DNA of 32,407 nucleotides from Desulfobacterales bacterium (GTDB lineage: Bacteria; Desulfobacterota; Desulfobacteria; Desulfobacterales; C00003060): assembly GCA_023129535.1 (NCBI GenBank), contig JAGMBW010000028.1:1-32407 (forward strand). Reading direction: 5' to 3'. The position numbers and the translations under genes were made by a program. Below, piece after piece: positions 14,767 to 20,906 of this stretch. Within the stretch, counting starts at the first letter, position 1, and each line of letters begins with the position of its first letter. The notes beneath the pieces are model-generated. The model saw nothing but the letters and a program-made list of their open reading frames with translations, was not told the origin of the DNA and searched no databases.

Positions 14767-15756
14767 CTATTCTATCTTCCACGACACGATATCAAGTTTC
14801 TGACCCGTTCTTTTGACCATTCCCGTGACCAGCTTGGCCATGGTCCCTTTGAAACCCTTTGATGTGATCTCAAAATAGGTGCTTGAGGTGGTGAGTAAAC
14901 CAGCGTCTATTACCACACTGCCCATACCCGGAACACTCTTGTACCAGTTGGGATTTGACAGGTTGTTGTCTTCGTCCTCACGATATGCAAGCATATCCTG
15001 GATCCTCTCGTCGTCAATATCATTTGAAAGGGCCCTTAGTACCACAGGATCTGCCGTATTGATGTTGATCTTGCCATTACCATGAGGACTTAAGTAGTTC
15101 GAGATACCGGGCCTTTCCTCAGCGCCGTAAAAGAGCTCCCTGGTGATGTCTCTGACAAGAAGTAACTCCTCGAGGAATTCCACATCCGCATTCTTGCACG
15201 AATACGGCTTTTCCAGTCCGCGATAGTATGAGTTTTCCGCACCACCAAATCCGGTCACCTCGTCATCGTCCCCGCGGTCAATCCAGTCTTTGATGGCATC
15301 TACGATATTGTTTGCCTCGTCCGGCTCGAGTCCGAATTCTACCGATTGCAAGAATCGCATGAGGAGGCCTTTTTGCTTGTCATTATAGGTTTTCTTGTCG
15401 TCGTTTAATAGCTTATTGATCTGAATCCTTCCCGAATAGTCTGACACCTTGATCTCAAACCAGCCATCGCCGAACATGGCAGCCGAATTCTCAGAAAAGG
15501 TCTCTGGATCTGCCCAGGCCTCATGGAGGGAATCGACGTTACCTTCTGAGGCGTCCTCAAGCAGGACCGCGAGGGCATAGTTGAATCCTGACTTGGCAAT
15601 ATAGCCGAGTCTGATGCCATCCCGGAGATTGGCTGCTGCATACACGTCAGAGCGCATAGATCTATTGAACTCAAGCGTCACCGCAACGATTAGACCAATG
15701 ATCAGAATCGTGAGGATAAGGGCCATGCCCCTGTTGTCTCGGAGAAACCTTTTCAT
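14767..15756 (-). CDS. gspK: Type II secretion minor pseudopilin GspK
   Basis: A 329-residue minor pseudopilin that caps the pseudopilus tip with GspI and GspJ. The leader M-K-R-F-L-R-D-N-R-G is cut before M-A-L-I-L-T-I-L-I-I-G. As in other GspK proteins the +5 Glu is absent. The large periplasmic part has the GspK signatures G-R-I-Q-I-N-K-L-L, A-I-K-D-W-I-D-R-G-D-D-D, N-S-Y-Y-R-G and K-I-N-I-N-T-A-D-P-V-V-L. These include the acidic D-D-D loop implicated in metal binding in the family. The length is normal. Confidence 0.96.
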   Translation of the reverse strand: MKRFLRDNRGMALILTILIIGLIVAVTLEFNRSMRSDVYAAANLRDGIRLGYIAKSGFNYALAVLLEDASEGNVDSLHEAWADPETFSENSAAMFGDGWFEIKVSDYSGRIQINKLLNDDKKTYNDKQKGLLMRFLQSVEFGLEPDEANNIVDAIKDWIDRGDDDEVTGFGGAENSYYRGLEKPYSCKNADVEFLEELLLVRDITRELFYGAEERPGISNYLSPHGNGKININTADPVVLRALSNDIDDERIQDMLAYREDEDNNLSNPNWYKSVPGMGSVVIDAGLLTTSSTYFEITSKGFKGTMAKLVTGMVKRTGQKLDIVSWKIE

Positions 15757-15769
15757 GTTCTAATAAGTC

Positions 15770-15903
15770 ACCGCAGAGACGCTGAGAACGCAAAGGTTGT
15801 GTCTTCTCGTTCCCACGCTCTGCGTGGGAACGGATACCACCGGGCGCTCTGCGCCCTTATAAGTAAGAAGGCGGGTTACCGTCATAAGAGACGCAGAGCG
15901 TCC
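15770..15903. repeat. REP-like palindromes in the gspK-gspJ gap
   Basis: It begins with CGCAGAGACGCTGAGAACGC-type units, then a perfect 11-bp stem at 15808-15832 (CGTTCCCACGC-TCT-GCGTGGGAACG), a GGGCGCTCTGCGCCC palindrome and a GACGCAGAGCGTC palindrome. No coding sequence is seen in this gap of about 180 bp. Confidence 0.85.
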
Positions 15904-15939
15904 AGCGGATTGGATTATCCCAAATCCGCAATCCAATGA

Positions 15940-16710
15940 CTACCCTTGCCCCATTGGAAGCGCAACCTTTGTCAAGAATCTAAAGGGCGTATCAGGATCT
16001 GACTTATTTTCAAATTCGAGTAATATGGAAACCATTTGTGGTATCCTGTCCTTGAAAGCCTCGGTTGTAGAATCCCAGTTATCGTGCTCTTCACCCTCGG
16101 CGTCATGATAGGTGAAATTTACCGAGCGCAGTTTCTCGCAAAGGACCAATCCGCCGGTGTCTTCGCCGGAGGCTTCTATACCCCCCGGGGCGTCTTTGCG
16201 ATACAACACAAGACCCTCTTCCGCATCATTCTCAGCAGCATAATAACCTATCTCGGCTGTTCCAGAAGCTTGCTCTTGCTCGCTGAAGACAAGGTGCGCT
16301 CTGGAGATAAAGCGAAGGGAGTCGGCACTGCTGCCTTTGATCTCCATATCCTCGCCTACGAATTCAAAGACCTGACCGCTGTCCTCCTCTGATTTGGAGG
16401 ATTTCAGATTCCTTGGAATGTAAACAGACTCTAAATCTTCCTGCATTCTTTCCAGGGCAATCCGGGCCATTCTGTAAATATCAGCCTGATGTTCGGTCTC
16501 ATCCACGATGCGAAAAGTTCCGGTATAAGAGGTATAGATTGTGGAAAGAACAATGGCAAAAATGAACATGGCGATGAGGATTTCTACCAGGGTAAAACCT
16601 TTTGGGTTTGTTGGGTTTGTTGGGTTTGTTGGGTTCGTTGTGTCCATTGTGTCCGTTGTGTCCATTGTGTCCATTGTGTTCATTGAGTTTATTGACTTCA
16701 TTGTGTTCAT
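15940..16710 (-). CDS. gspJ: Type II secretion minor pseudopilin GspJ with array-encoded leader
   Basis: A minor pseudopilin of the tip complex. The processed protein begins at F-T-L-V-E-I-L-I-A-M-F after K-G, with the conserved Glu at +5, and its body (Y-R-M-A-R-I-A-L-E-R-M-Q-E-D-L-E, L-R-F-I-S-R-A-H) fits the family. Everything before K-G is encoded by a 9-bp array: T-M-D-T-T-N-P-T-N-P-T-N-P. Six in-frame ATG codons occur in this stretch and none has a Shine-Dalgarno, so the true start cannot be fixed; the longest frame is given. A start at the last ATG would leave a leader of about 17 residues. Because the unit is 9 bp, gain or loss of units keeps the frame. Confidence 0.9.
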   Translation of the reverse strand: MNTMKSINSMNTMDTMDTTDTMDTTNPTNPTNPTNPKGFTLVEILIAMFIFAIVLSTIYTSYTGTFRIVDETEHQADIYRMARIALERMQEDLESVYIPRNLKSSKSEEDSGQVFEFVGEDMEIKGSSADSLRFISRAHLVFSEQEQASGTAEIGYYAAENDAEEGLVLYRKDAPGGIEASGEDTGGLVLCEKLRSVNFTYHDAEGEEHDNWDSTTEAFKDRIPQMVSILLEFENKSDPDTPFRFLTKVALPMGQG

Positions 16711-16953
16711 TGGCTTTGTTGGGTCTATGGAGTCTATTGGGTCTATTGGGTCTATGGAGTCTATTGGGTCGATGGAGTCTGTTGAGTCTATGGAGTCTAT
16801 TGAGTTTATTGGGTCTATTGAATTTATTGAGCTTATTCAGCTTGTTCAGCTTGTTTGGGTTTTAACACAAGAGACACAATGAACACAACAAACACAACGA
16901 ACGGGAGCGTAGCGACCACACACAACAGACACAACAGACACAATAAACGCAAT
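16602..16953. repeat. Large 9-bp repeat element spanning the gspJ start and gspJ-gspI gap
   Basis: The left arm runs to about 16858 and has over 25 units drifting through TTGGGTTTG, TTGTGTCCA, GTCTATTGG and GTCTATGGA. The right arm (16865-16953) has ACACAATGA/ACACAACAG units interrupted at 16901-16917 by GGGAGCGTAGCGACC. It is the biggest array in the window. Confidence 0.93.
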
Positions 16954-17364
16954 TTACCCGGTTTCCGGCATAAATCTATACAGCCTGAGACCATACTCGT
17001 ACTGCCCATCCTCACCCCAGGAAATGATTAAATCAAATTGTTTGAGGTAGTCAGAAACATTTTCAGGGCTATCAAAAACAACATCGCTCATCGTCAGGTC
17101 CCAGCGATACCCCGGAAAATCCTCGCCGAAATCACCTGAATCAGAAGTAAGGTCGTGCGGGTCCCCGGCCTCTATTTCAGCCATCTTACCATGGGCCAGA
17201 AAGGAGGCTGTGGTGCTGAATTTGGCTTCACTGGCCAAGGATAGACTTTGAGATTGTGATCCGAGCACAGCCACCAGGGCAATGGCAATAAGGGCTACGG
17301 CCACCATCACTTCTAAGAGCGTAAAGCCGGAAGTCCCGGAATTTCTGCAACTTAGTGAGACCAT
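16954..17364 (-). CDS. gspI: Type II secretion minor pseudopilin GspI
   Basis: A minor pseudopilin of the tip complex. The leader ends S-G and the mature part starts F-T-L-L-E-V-M-V-A-V-A-L-I-A-I with Glu at +5; A-H-G-K-M-A-E-I-E is the usual GspI motif after the helix. The ATG at 17364 gives a 13-residue leader of normal size. The frame is open back to an ATG at 17490, whose first residues (M-E-Q-W-S-I) come from an 8-bp array. That longer version would give a leader of about 55 residues and is not preferred, although the GGAGGGG at 17392-17398 lies rather far from the chosen ATG. Confidence 0.9.
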   Translation of the reverse strand: MVSLSCRNSGTSGFTLLEVMVAVALIAIALVAVLGSQSQSLSLASEAKFSTTASFLAHGKMAEIEAGDPHDLTSDSGDFGEDFPGYRWDLTMSDVVFDSPENVSDYLKQFDLIISWGEDGQYEYGLRLYRFMPETG

Positions 17365-17404
17365 TGGTCTTTGCTCGACAATCGATTCATCCCCTCCACA
17401 TACA

Positions 17405-17498
17405 GTAATGGAGTAATGGAGTGCTGGAGTAATGGAGTAATGTATTTCGGGGAACAAAGATTTTTTGTATTCAATACTCCATTGCTCCATTACTCCAA
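17405..17498. repeat. 8-bp repeat element with inverted arms (gspH-gspI gap)
   Basis: The left arm is GAGTAATG/GAGTGCTG units (17405-17442), then a spacer of about 30 bases, then a right arm ACTCCATT/GCTCCATT (17472-17498). On the minus strand the right arm reads GGAGTAATGGAGC, a ready-made ribosome-binding site plus ATG. Confidence 0.93.
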
Positions 17499-17503
17499 CC
17501 TAA

Positions 17504-18160
17504 TCATTCAATTTCCACATATCTCTCAAAAACTTTGACTCTTCCCAGAAAAGGACTCAGCACCAGGGTAAATTCCCTGCCATCTTCTGCCGCAAGATGA
17601 ATCGCTGATTGTTCGATGTAACCCTTCTTAGTAAAATGGATGGTCGCCTCTCCATCGACCTCCTTGCCCCTTGCCCTGGACCAAACATCCATTATGGTAA
17701 CTCCCTGTGGGAGCTGGAATGCTTTTTCGAAAGCGAGCGCCCGTCCTTCATCTGTCATGTCCGCCGACTCTATCCAAAACCGGTTCGACTCAAGGTCGAA
17801 ATGAAGCCTGTACTTCGTTTGCTCCCGGATTGCCTCATTTTTCAAGTTCCTGACGGTCCCGACGACTCGCCGTACAGTGCCCTTCAGGTCATCGGTCAAC
17901 ATGGCATAACGAAATTTCGGAACAGTCCAGACCAGTGTCAGCCCGATTAGAAAGATAACAACAGTTAACTCGATGAAGGTGTAACCTTTGCCGTTCCGGT
18001 TCAACTCAGGGTGTAACCGTTCACGGAGTGTTGGAGTAATGGAGTGTTGGAGTAATGGAATATGCGAAAGAACAAGAATACGCGTATCAAATAGATTTTG
18101 AATTGCCGAATGAAAACCCAAAATCCAGGATCGAAGGGCTCCAATACTCCATTGCTCCAT
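17504..18160 (-). CDS. gspH: Type II secretion pseudopilin GspH with uncertain start
   Basis: A minor pseudopilin. The processed form starts at Y-T-F-I-E-L-T-V-V-I-F-L-I-G-L after N-G-K-G, with Glu at +5. The body (A-I-R-E-Q-T-K-Y-R-L-H-F-D-L, I-H-F-T-K-K-G-Y-I-E) fits the GspH domain. The only in-frame ATG is at 18160, inside an 8-bp array, giving M-E-Q-W-S-I and a leader of about 60 residues, far too long for prepilin peptidase substrates. A TTG at 18004 would give a six-residue leader but has no clear Shine-Dalgarno. The repeat element probably displaced the original start. Coordinates give the longest frame. Confidence 0.87.
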   Translation of the reverse strand: MEQWSIGALRSWILGFHSAIQNLFDTRILVLSHIPLLQHSITPTLRERLHPELNRNGKGYTFIELTVVIFLIGLTLVWTVPKFRYAMLTDDLKGTVRRVVGTVRNLKNEAIREQTKYRLHFDLESNRFWIESADMTDEGRALAFEKAFQLPQGVTIMDVWSRARGKEVDGEATIHFTKKGYIEQSAIHLAAEDGREFTLVLSPFLGRVKVFERYVEIE

Positions 18161-18177
18161 TACTCCATTACTCCAAA
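18025..18177. repeat. 8-bp repeat element with inverted arms (gspG-gspH gap)
   Basis: The left arm is TGTTGGAG/TAATGGAG units (18025-18060), then an 80-base spacer, then a right arm of ACTCCATT/GCTCCATT units (18139-18177) that touches the gspG stop codon. The element reaches into the 5' part of the gspH reading frame. Confidence 0.92.
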
Positions 18178-18178
18178 T

Positions 18179-18625
18179 TTATTCCAGTTCCCAACTGTTC
18201 ACATCTTCATCCTTACCTTCCCCACCAGGTTCTCCATCAGGACCGTAGGAGGAAAGGTCTAAATCCCCGTGAACGCCCGGGGAAAGATACACATATTCAT
18301 TTCCCCATGGATCTTTGGGGACCTTCCCTTTTTCCAGGTACCCACCCTGGCGCCAGGCTTTGGGAAGCTGGCCTACTGTAGGGGGTTCGACCAGTGCCTG
18401 AAGACCCTGGTCAGTGGTGGGATACGAGCCGCTGTCCAGCTTGTACAGCTTCAGGGCAGTCTCTATGCTTTCTATTTGAACCATGGCCTTCATGCGTCTG
18501 GCCTCTTCCGGCCTGCCCATGATTCTGGGAATAATAAGCCCTGCCAGAATGCCCAGGATCACAATGACGACCATGAGTTCAATCAGCGTAAAACCACGAT
18601 CTTGACCGAATCCGAGCCTTTTCAT
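18179..18625 (-). CDS. gspG: Type II secretion major pseudopilin GspG
   Basis: The main pseudopilus subunit, 148 residues. The leader M-K-R-L-G-F-G-Q-D-R-G is cut before F-T-L-I-E-L-M-V-V-I-V-I-L-G-I. The family body follows: I-I-P-R-I-M-G-R-P-E-E-A-R-R, I-E-T-A-L-K-L-Y-K-L-D-S-G-S-Y-P-T-T-D-Q-G-L-Q-A-L. The C-terminal D-P-W-G-N-E-Y-V-Y-L and the acidic S-Y-G-P-D-G-E loop fit the calcium site of the family. AGGAGG lies four bases before the ATG, the strongest ribosome-binding site in the operon, as expected for the most abundant subunit. Confidence 0.98.
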   Translation of the reverse strand: MKRLGFGQDRGFTLIELMVVIVILGILAGLIIPRIMGRPEEARRMKAMVQIESIETALKLYKLDSGSYPTTDQGLQALVEPPTVGQLPKAWRQGGYLEKGKVPKDPWGNEYVYLSPGVHGDLDLSSYGPDGEPGGEGKDEDVNSWELE

Positions 18626-18642
18626 AAAACCTCCTGGTTGAA

Positions 18643-18677
18643 ATGGAGTGCTGGAGTATTGGAGCGCTGGAGTATTG
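18643..18677. repeat. 8-bp array, left arm of the IVP cassette in the gspF-gspG gap
   Basis: Four units TGGAGTGC/TGGAGTAT. It is followed on the plus strand by the IVP 3' end, the same order as at 6587-6752. It pairs in orientation with the right arm at 19149-19183. Confidence 0.93.
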
Positions 18678-18690
18678 GCTTTTCATTACT

Positions 18691-19153
18691 CTATCCCTCC
18701 ATTTCTCCATATGCCGCCCATTCTTCTTTGACCATATGATCTATCCAATCGCCCTTATTTCTCTTGCTTTCTAAAGACCGTATCAGTCTTATAAGTTCGT
18801 TCTCGACTTTGTAACAGAAGGAATCGAGTTTCTCGAACTCTTCATCAGAGATAAGATGCCCTGCTTTGGATGCAAAAAGTCCTGATACGGTTTCACCAAG
18901 TGAAGCAAGGGCAACATAGAGGAATTTGGATATATTCACGAATAGAACGGCGGCAATAGCCCTCCGCGATGTTCCGGTGTATAGAATCCGCACCAGCCAT
19001 TTGTTGACTTGCTATCTTTTTGAATTCAAAAGGAAAACCCTTGAATTCTTCCAAAATCATAGTGTGCAACAAAATGGCATCTTGCCACACACGCAACTTT
19101 TGATAGCCACGATTCAAGTTGTATCTTGTTGTGTTCTCGAACTTGTTCTCCAT
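18691..19153 (-). pseudogene. Four-helix-bundle IVP/S23-family gene with one-base frameshift
   Basis: A second member of the IVP family. The first part begins M-E-N-K-F-E-N and contains Y-Q-K-L-R-V-W-Q-D-A, Q-M-A-G-A-D-S-I-H-R-N-I-A-E-G-Y-C-R-R. The second part, in another frame, continues F-L-Y-V-A-L-A-S-L-G-E-T and ends M-V-K-E-E-W-A-A-Y-G-E-M-E-G. Removing one base from the T-run at 18925-18927 (an A-run on the coding strand) restores Y-I-Q-F-L-Y-V-A-L-A-S, so the two parts join into one family protein of about 150 residues. The break could be a true mutation or a sequencing error. Both ends are enclosed by opposing 8-bp arms, and the right arm supplies the GGAG and ATG of this gene. Confidence 0.88.
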
Positions 19154-19183
19154 TACTCCACCACTCCATTACTCCAATACTCC
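19149..19183. repeat. 8-bp array, right arm of the IVP cassette
   Basis: Units ACTCCATT/ACTCCACC/ACTCCAAT, inverse complementary to 18643-18677. It lies just downstream of gspF on the minus strand. Confidence 0.92.
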
Positions 19184-19194
19184 GTTTCACCGTT

Positions 19195-20421
19195 TCACCT
19201 TATCATCTGATTCATCTCAAAAATAGGCAACAATATAGATACAACGATAAAGCCTACAATCAAGCCCATAATTAGGATCATCACCGGCTCGAGCATGGAA
19301 GTCATGGCCATAATCTGAGATTCCACATCCCTATCATAGGTGTCTGCAATCTTGCCGAGCATCTTTTCCAGCTCCCCGCTCTGCTCACCGACGGATATCA
19401 TCTGAATGACAATAGAGGGAAACCACCGGCTTTGAGCAAGGGGGCTGGCAAGACTTTTGCCAGCTTGTATTTCCTCCATCGCGTTGTCAATCACATCGGC
19501 AATCATCACATTATTGACAATGTTCCGAACGATTTGAAGAGCTGATATTAGTGGCACGCCGGCCTGGAGCAGGCTGCCCAGGGTCCTTCCAAACCGACCC
19601 AGGGCTATTTTGTTGTTGATGGGTCCGAGAACGGGGATACGGAGCTTGAGCTCATCCCACACGTAACGGCCCCTCGGGGTGTTTTTTAACTGTTTCAGTA
19701 TTACAATAGCGCCTCCTGTTGCCAGCAGGATTAGCCACCAAAAAGACTTCAGGAAATTGCTAACATTAATTAGAACCACGGTAGGGAGGGGGAGGGTCTG
19801 ATGCATCTCCTTGAAAATCTGTGTAATATTGGGCACAACAAAAGCGATCAAAAAGAACAGGACCAGGGTTCCTATAAAGAACATAAAGACCGGATAGGCG
19901 AGAGCCGCCTTGAAGCGACCTCTCAAGGCCTGTTCGTTTTCACCAAGATCTGCCAGACGCTCCAAAACCACGTCAAGAGATCCAGACGCCTCTCCTGCAC
20001 GAACCATATTAACATAGACATTTGAAAATATTCTGCGATGGCTGGACAGGGTATAGGCCAGACTGTTTCCTTCGTTGACGGATTCCTTGATCTGAGCCAT
20101 GACCTTCTTAAAGGATGGGTTGGTAATTTGTGAGATCAGTCCCTCTAAAGACCCGACTAAAGGCACCCCTGCACCCAATAAGATGGAGAGTTGGCGTGTG
20201 GCAACAGAAACCTCTCCTGGTTTGATTCGCTTGAAGAGAGCTGATATTGAAACGGGGGCAGAACGGAGGTCTCTGGGCCTGGCCGACGTCTCTGTTACCT
20301 CGACAGGGAAAATTCCGGAGCCCCTGAGCCTATGGCGGGCCGCCACCGGGCTGTCGGCATCAATGATGCCGTTTACGCTCTTGCCGGACCCATCAAGAGC
20401 CGTATATTCATAAACGGGCAT
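19195..20421 (-). CDS. gspF: Type II secretion inner-membrane platform protein GspF
   Basis: The 408-residue polytopic core of the assembly platform and the first gene of the locus. The N-terminus M-P-V-Y-E-Y-T-A-L-D-G-S-G-K is characteristic. Two T2SSF domains follow, each with the R-Q-L-S-I-L-L-G-A-G-V-P-L / R-T-L-G-S-L-L-Q-A-G-V-P-L motif (about residues 70 and 280). Three transmembrane segments are visible: about 168-190, 222-240 and 375-400. The end I-L-L-P-I-F-E-M-N-Q-M-I is the family C-terminus. The length is normal. The operon promoter should lie in the repeat-rich region upstream. Confidence 0.97.
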   Translation of the reverse strand: MPVYEYTALDGSGKSVNGIIDADSPVAARHRLRGSGIFPVEVTETSARPRDLRSAPVSISALFKRIKPGEVSVATRQLSILLGAGVPLVGSLEGLISQITNPSFKKVMAQIKESVNEGNSLAYTLSSHRRIFSNVYVNMVRAGEASGSLDVVLERLADLGENEQALRGRFKAALAYPVFMFFIGTLVLFFLIAFVVPNITQIFKEMHQTLPLPTVVLINVSNFLKSFWWLILLATGGAIVILKQLKNTPRGRYVWDELKLRIPVLGPINNKIALGRFGRTLGSLLQAGVPLISALQIVRNIVNNVMIADVIDNAMEEIQAGKSLASPLAQSRWFPSIVIQMISVGEQSGELEKMLGKIADTYDRDVESQIMAMTSMLEPVMILIMGLIVGFIVVSILLPIFEMNQMIR

Positions 20422-20464
20422 AATAAAGACCTAAAGTGATCGGTTCAAGGTTCAAATGACTTTA

Positions 20465-20549
20465 GACAGGATTTACAAGATAAACAGGATATTTATTTGC
20501 CCCGCCGTTGGCGGGGCAGAAAAATCATGTAAATCCTGTTCATTCTGTC
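20465..20549. repeat. ACAGGATTTACA-type inverted repeat with GC hairpin core
   Basis: The arms GACAGGATTTACAAGATAA and the reverse-complement-like ATGTAAATCCTGTTCATTC enclose a perfect 9-bp stem, TGCCCCGCC-GTT-GGCGGGGCA (20498-20518). It has the same nested design as the repeat at 10836-11043. Confidence 0.88.
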
Positions 20550-20610
20550 AAAATATCTTTTTTTAAGGTTATGCCGTGAACGTTGAACCGCTCAACCTGG
20601 GAAAGAGTTT

Positions 20611-20682
20611 GTTGTGTCTGTTGTGTCTGTTGTGTTTATTGTGTCTGTTGTGTTTATTGTGTCTGTTGTGTCTGTTGTGTTT
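20611..20682. repeat. 9-bp array, eight units of GTTGTGTCT/ATTGTGTCT
   Basis: Eight clean 9-bp units in direct repetition, the same family as 12604-12675. Confidence 0.95.
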
Positions 20683-20693
20683 ACATTGACAAT

Positions 20694-20721
20694 GATCACT
20701 GACCACTGACCACTGATCACT
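20694..20721. repeat. 7-bp array, four units of GATCACT/GACCACT
   Basis: The same unit as the arrays at 4487-4535 and, in reverse, 1557-1605. Confidence 0.93.
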
Positions 20722-20723
20722 GA

Positions 20724-20747
20724 TCAATTGTGTTTTGACACAATTGA
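20724..20747. promoter_or_regulatory. Perfect 10-bp palindrome, possible operator
   Basis: TCAATTGTGT-TTTG-ACACAATTGA: a 10-bp inverted repeat with a four-base loop. It lies about 160 bases upstream of the TPR/barrel gene and about 300 upstream of gspF. It has no T-run, so a terminator is unlikely. Its TTGTG...CACAA half sites recall Crp/Fnr-type operators, but the spacing between them is not the canonical one. Confidence 0.4.
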
Positions 20748-20906
20748 GATCATAAAACCATGTTAACAACAATCACTGTTGAGTGTCAAGCGTATGGGAG
20801 CAACTGAACAAATAGCGCTTGACGGCACGGATTGACGTGTGCTATGGGCTAACTTCGTCATTTATCCATTCATTTGTTTCGCATCTGGTTGGAAGGGAGG
20901 ATCTGT

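Larger units (their letters stand above)
20422..20906. other. Divergent intergenic region packed with repeats
   Basis: About 485 bp between gspF (-) and the TPR/barrel gene (+). It holds, in order, a long hairpin, a 9-bp array, a 7-bp array and a perfect palindrome (listed separately). Promoters for both directions should be here, but I could not identify a convincing -35/-10 pair by eye. A minus-strand frame here (20569-20772) is only repeat translation. Confidence 0.7.

Noticed and set aside
16541-16882. Plus-strand frames rich in Gly-Phe-Val or Leu-Gly-Leu over the large 9-bp array
   Set aside because: They are translations of repeat units in frames opposite to gspJ, with no ribosome-binding site or family similarity.
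9799-20721. CRISPR array
   Set aside because: Units are 7-9 bp, adjacent and without unique spacers; no cas genes are present.
20569-20772. Minus-strand 67-residue frame upstream of gspF
   Set aside because: Mostly H-N-K/H-N-R translation of the 9-bp and 7-bp arrays; no family or ribosome-binding site.
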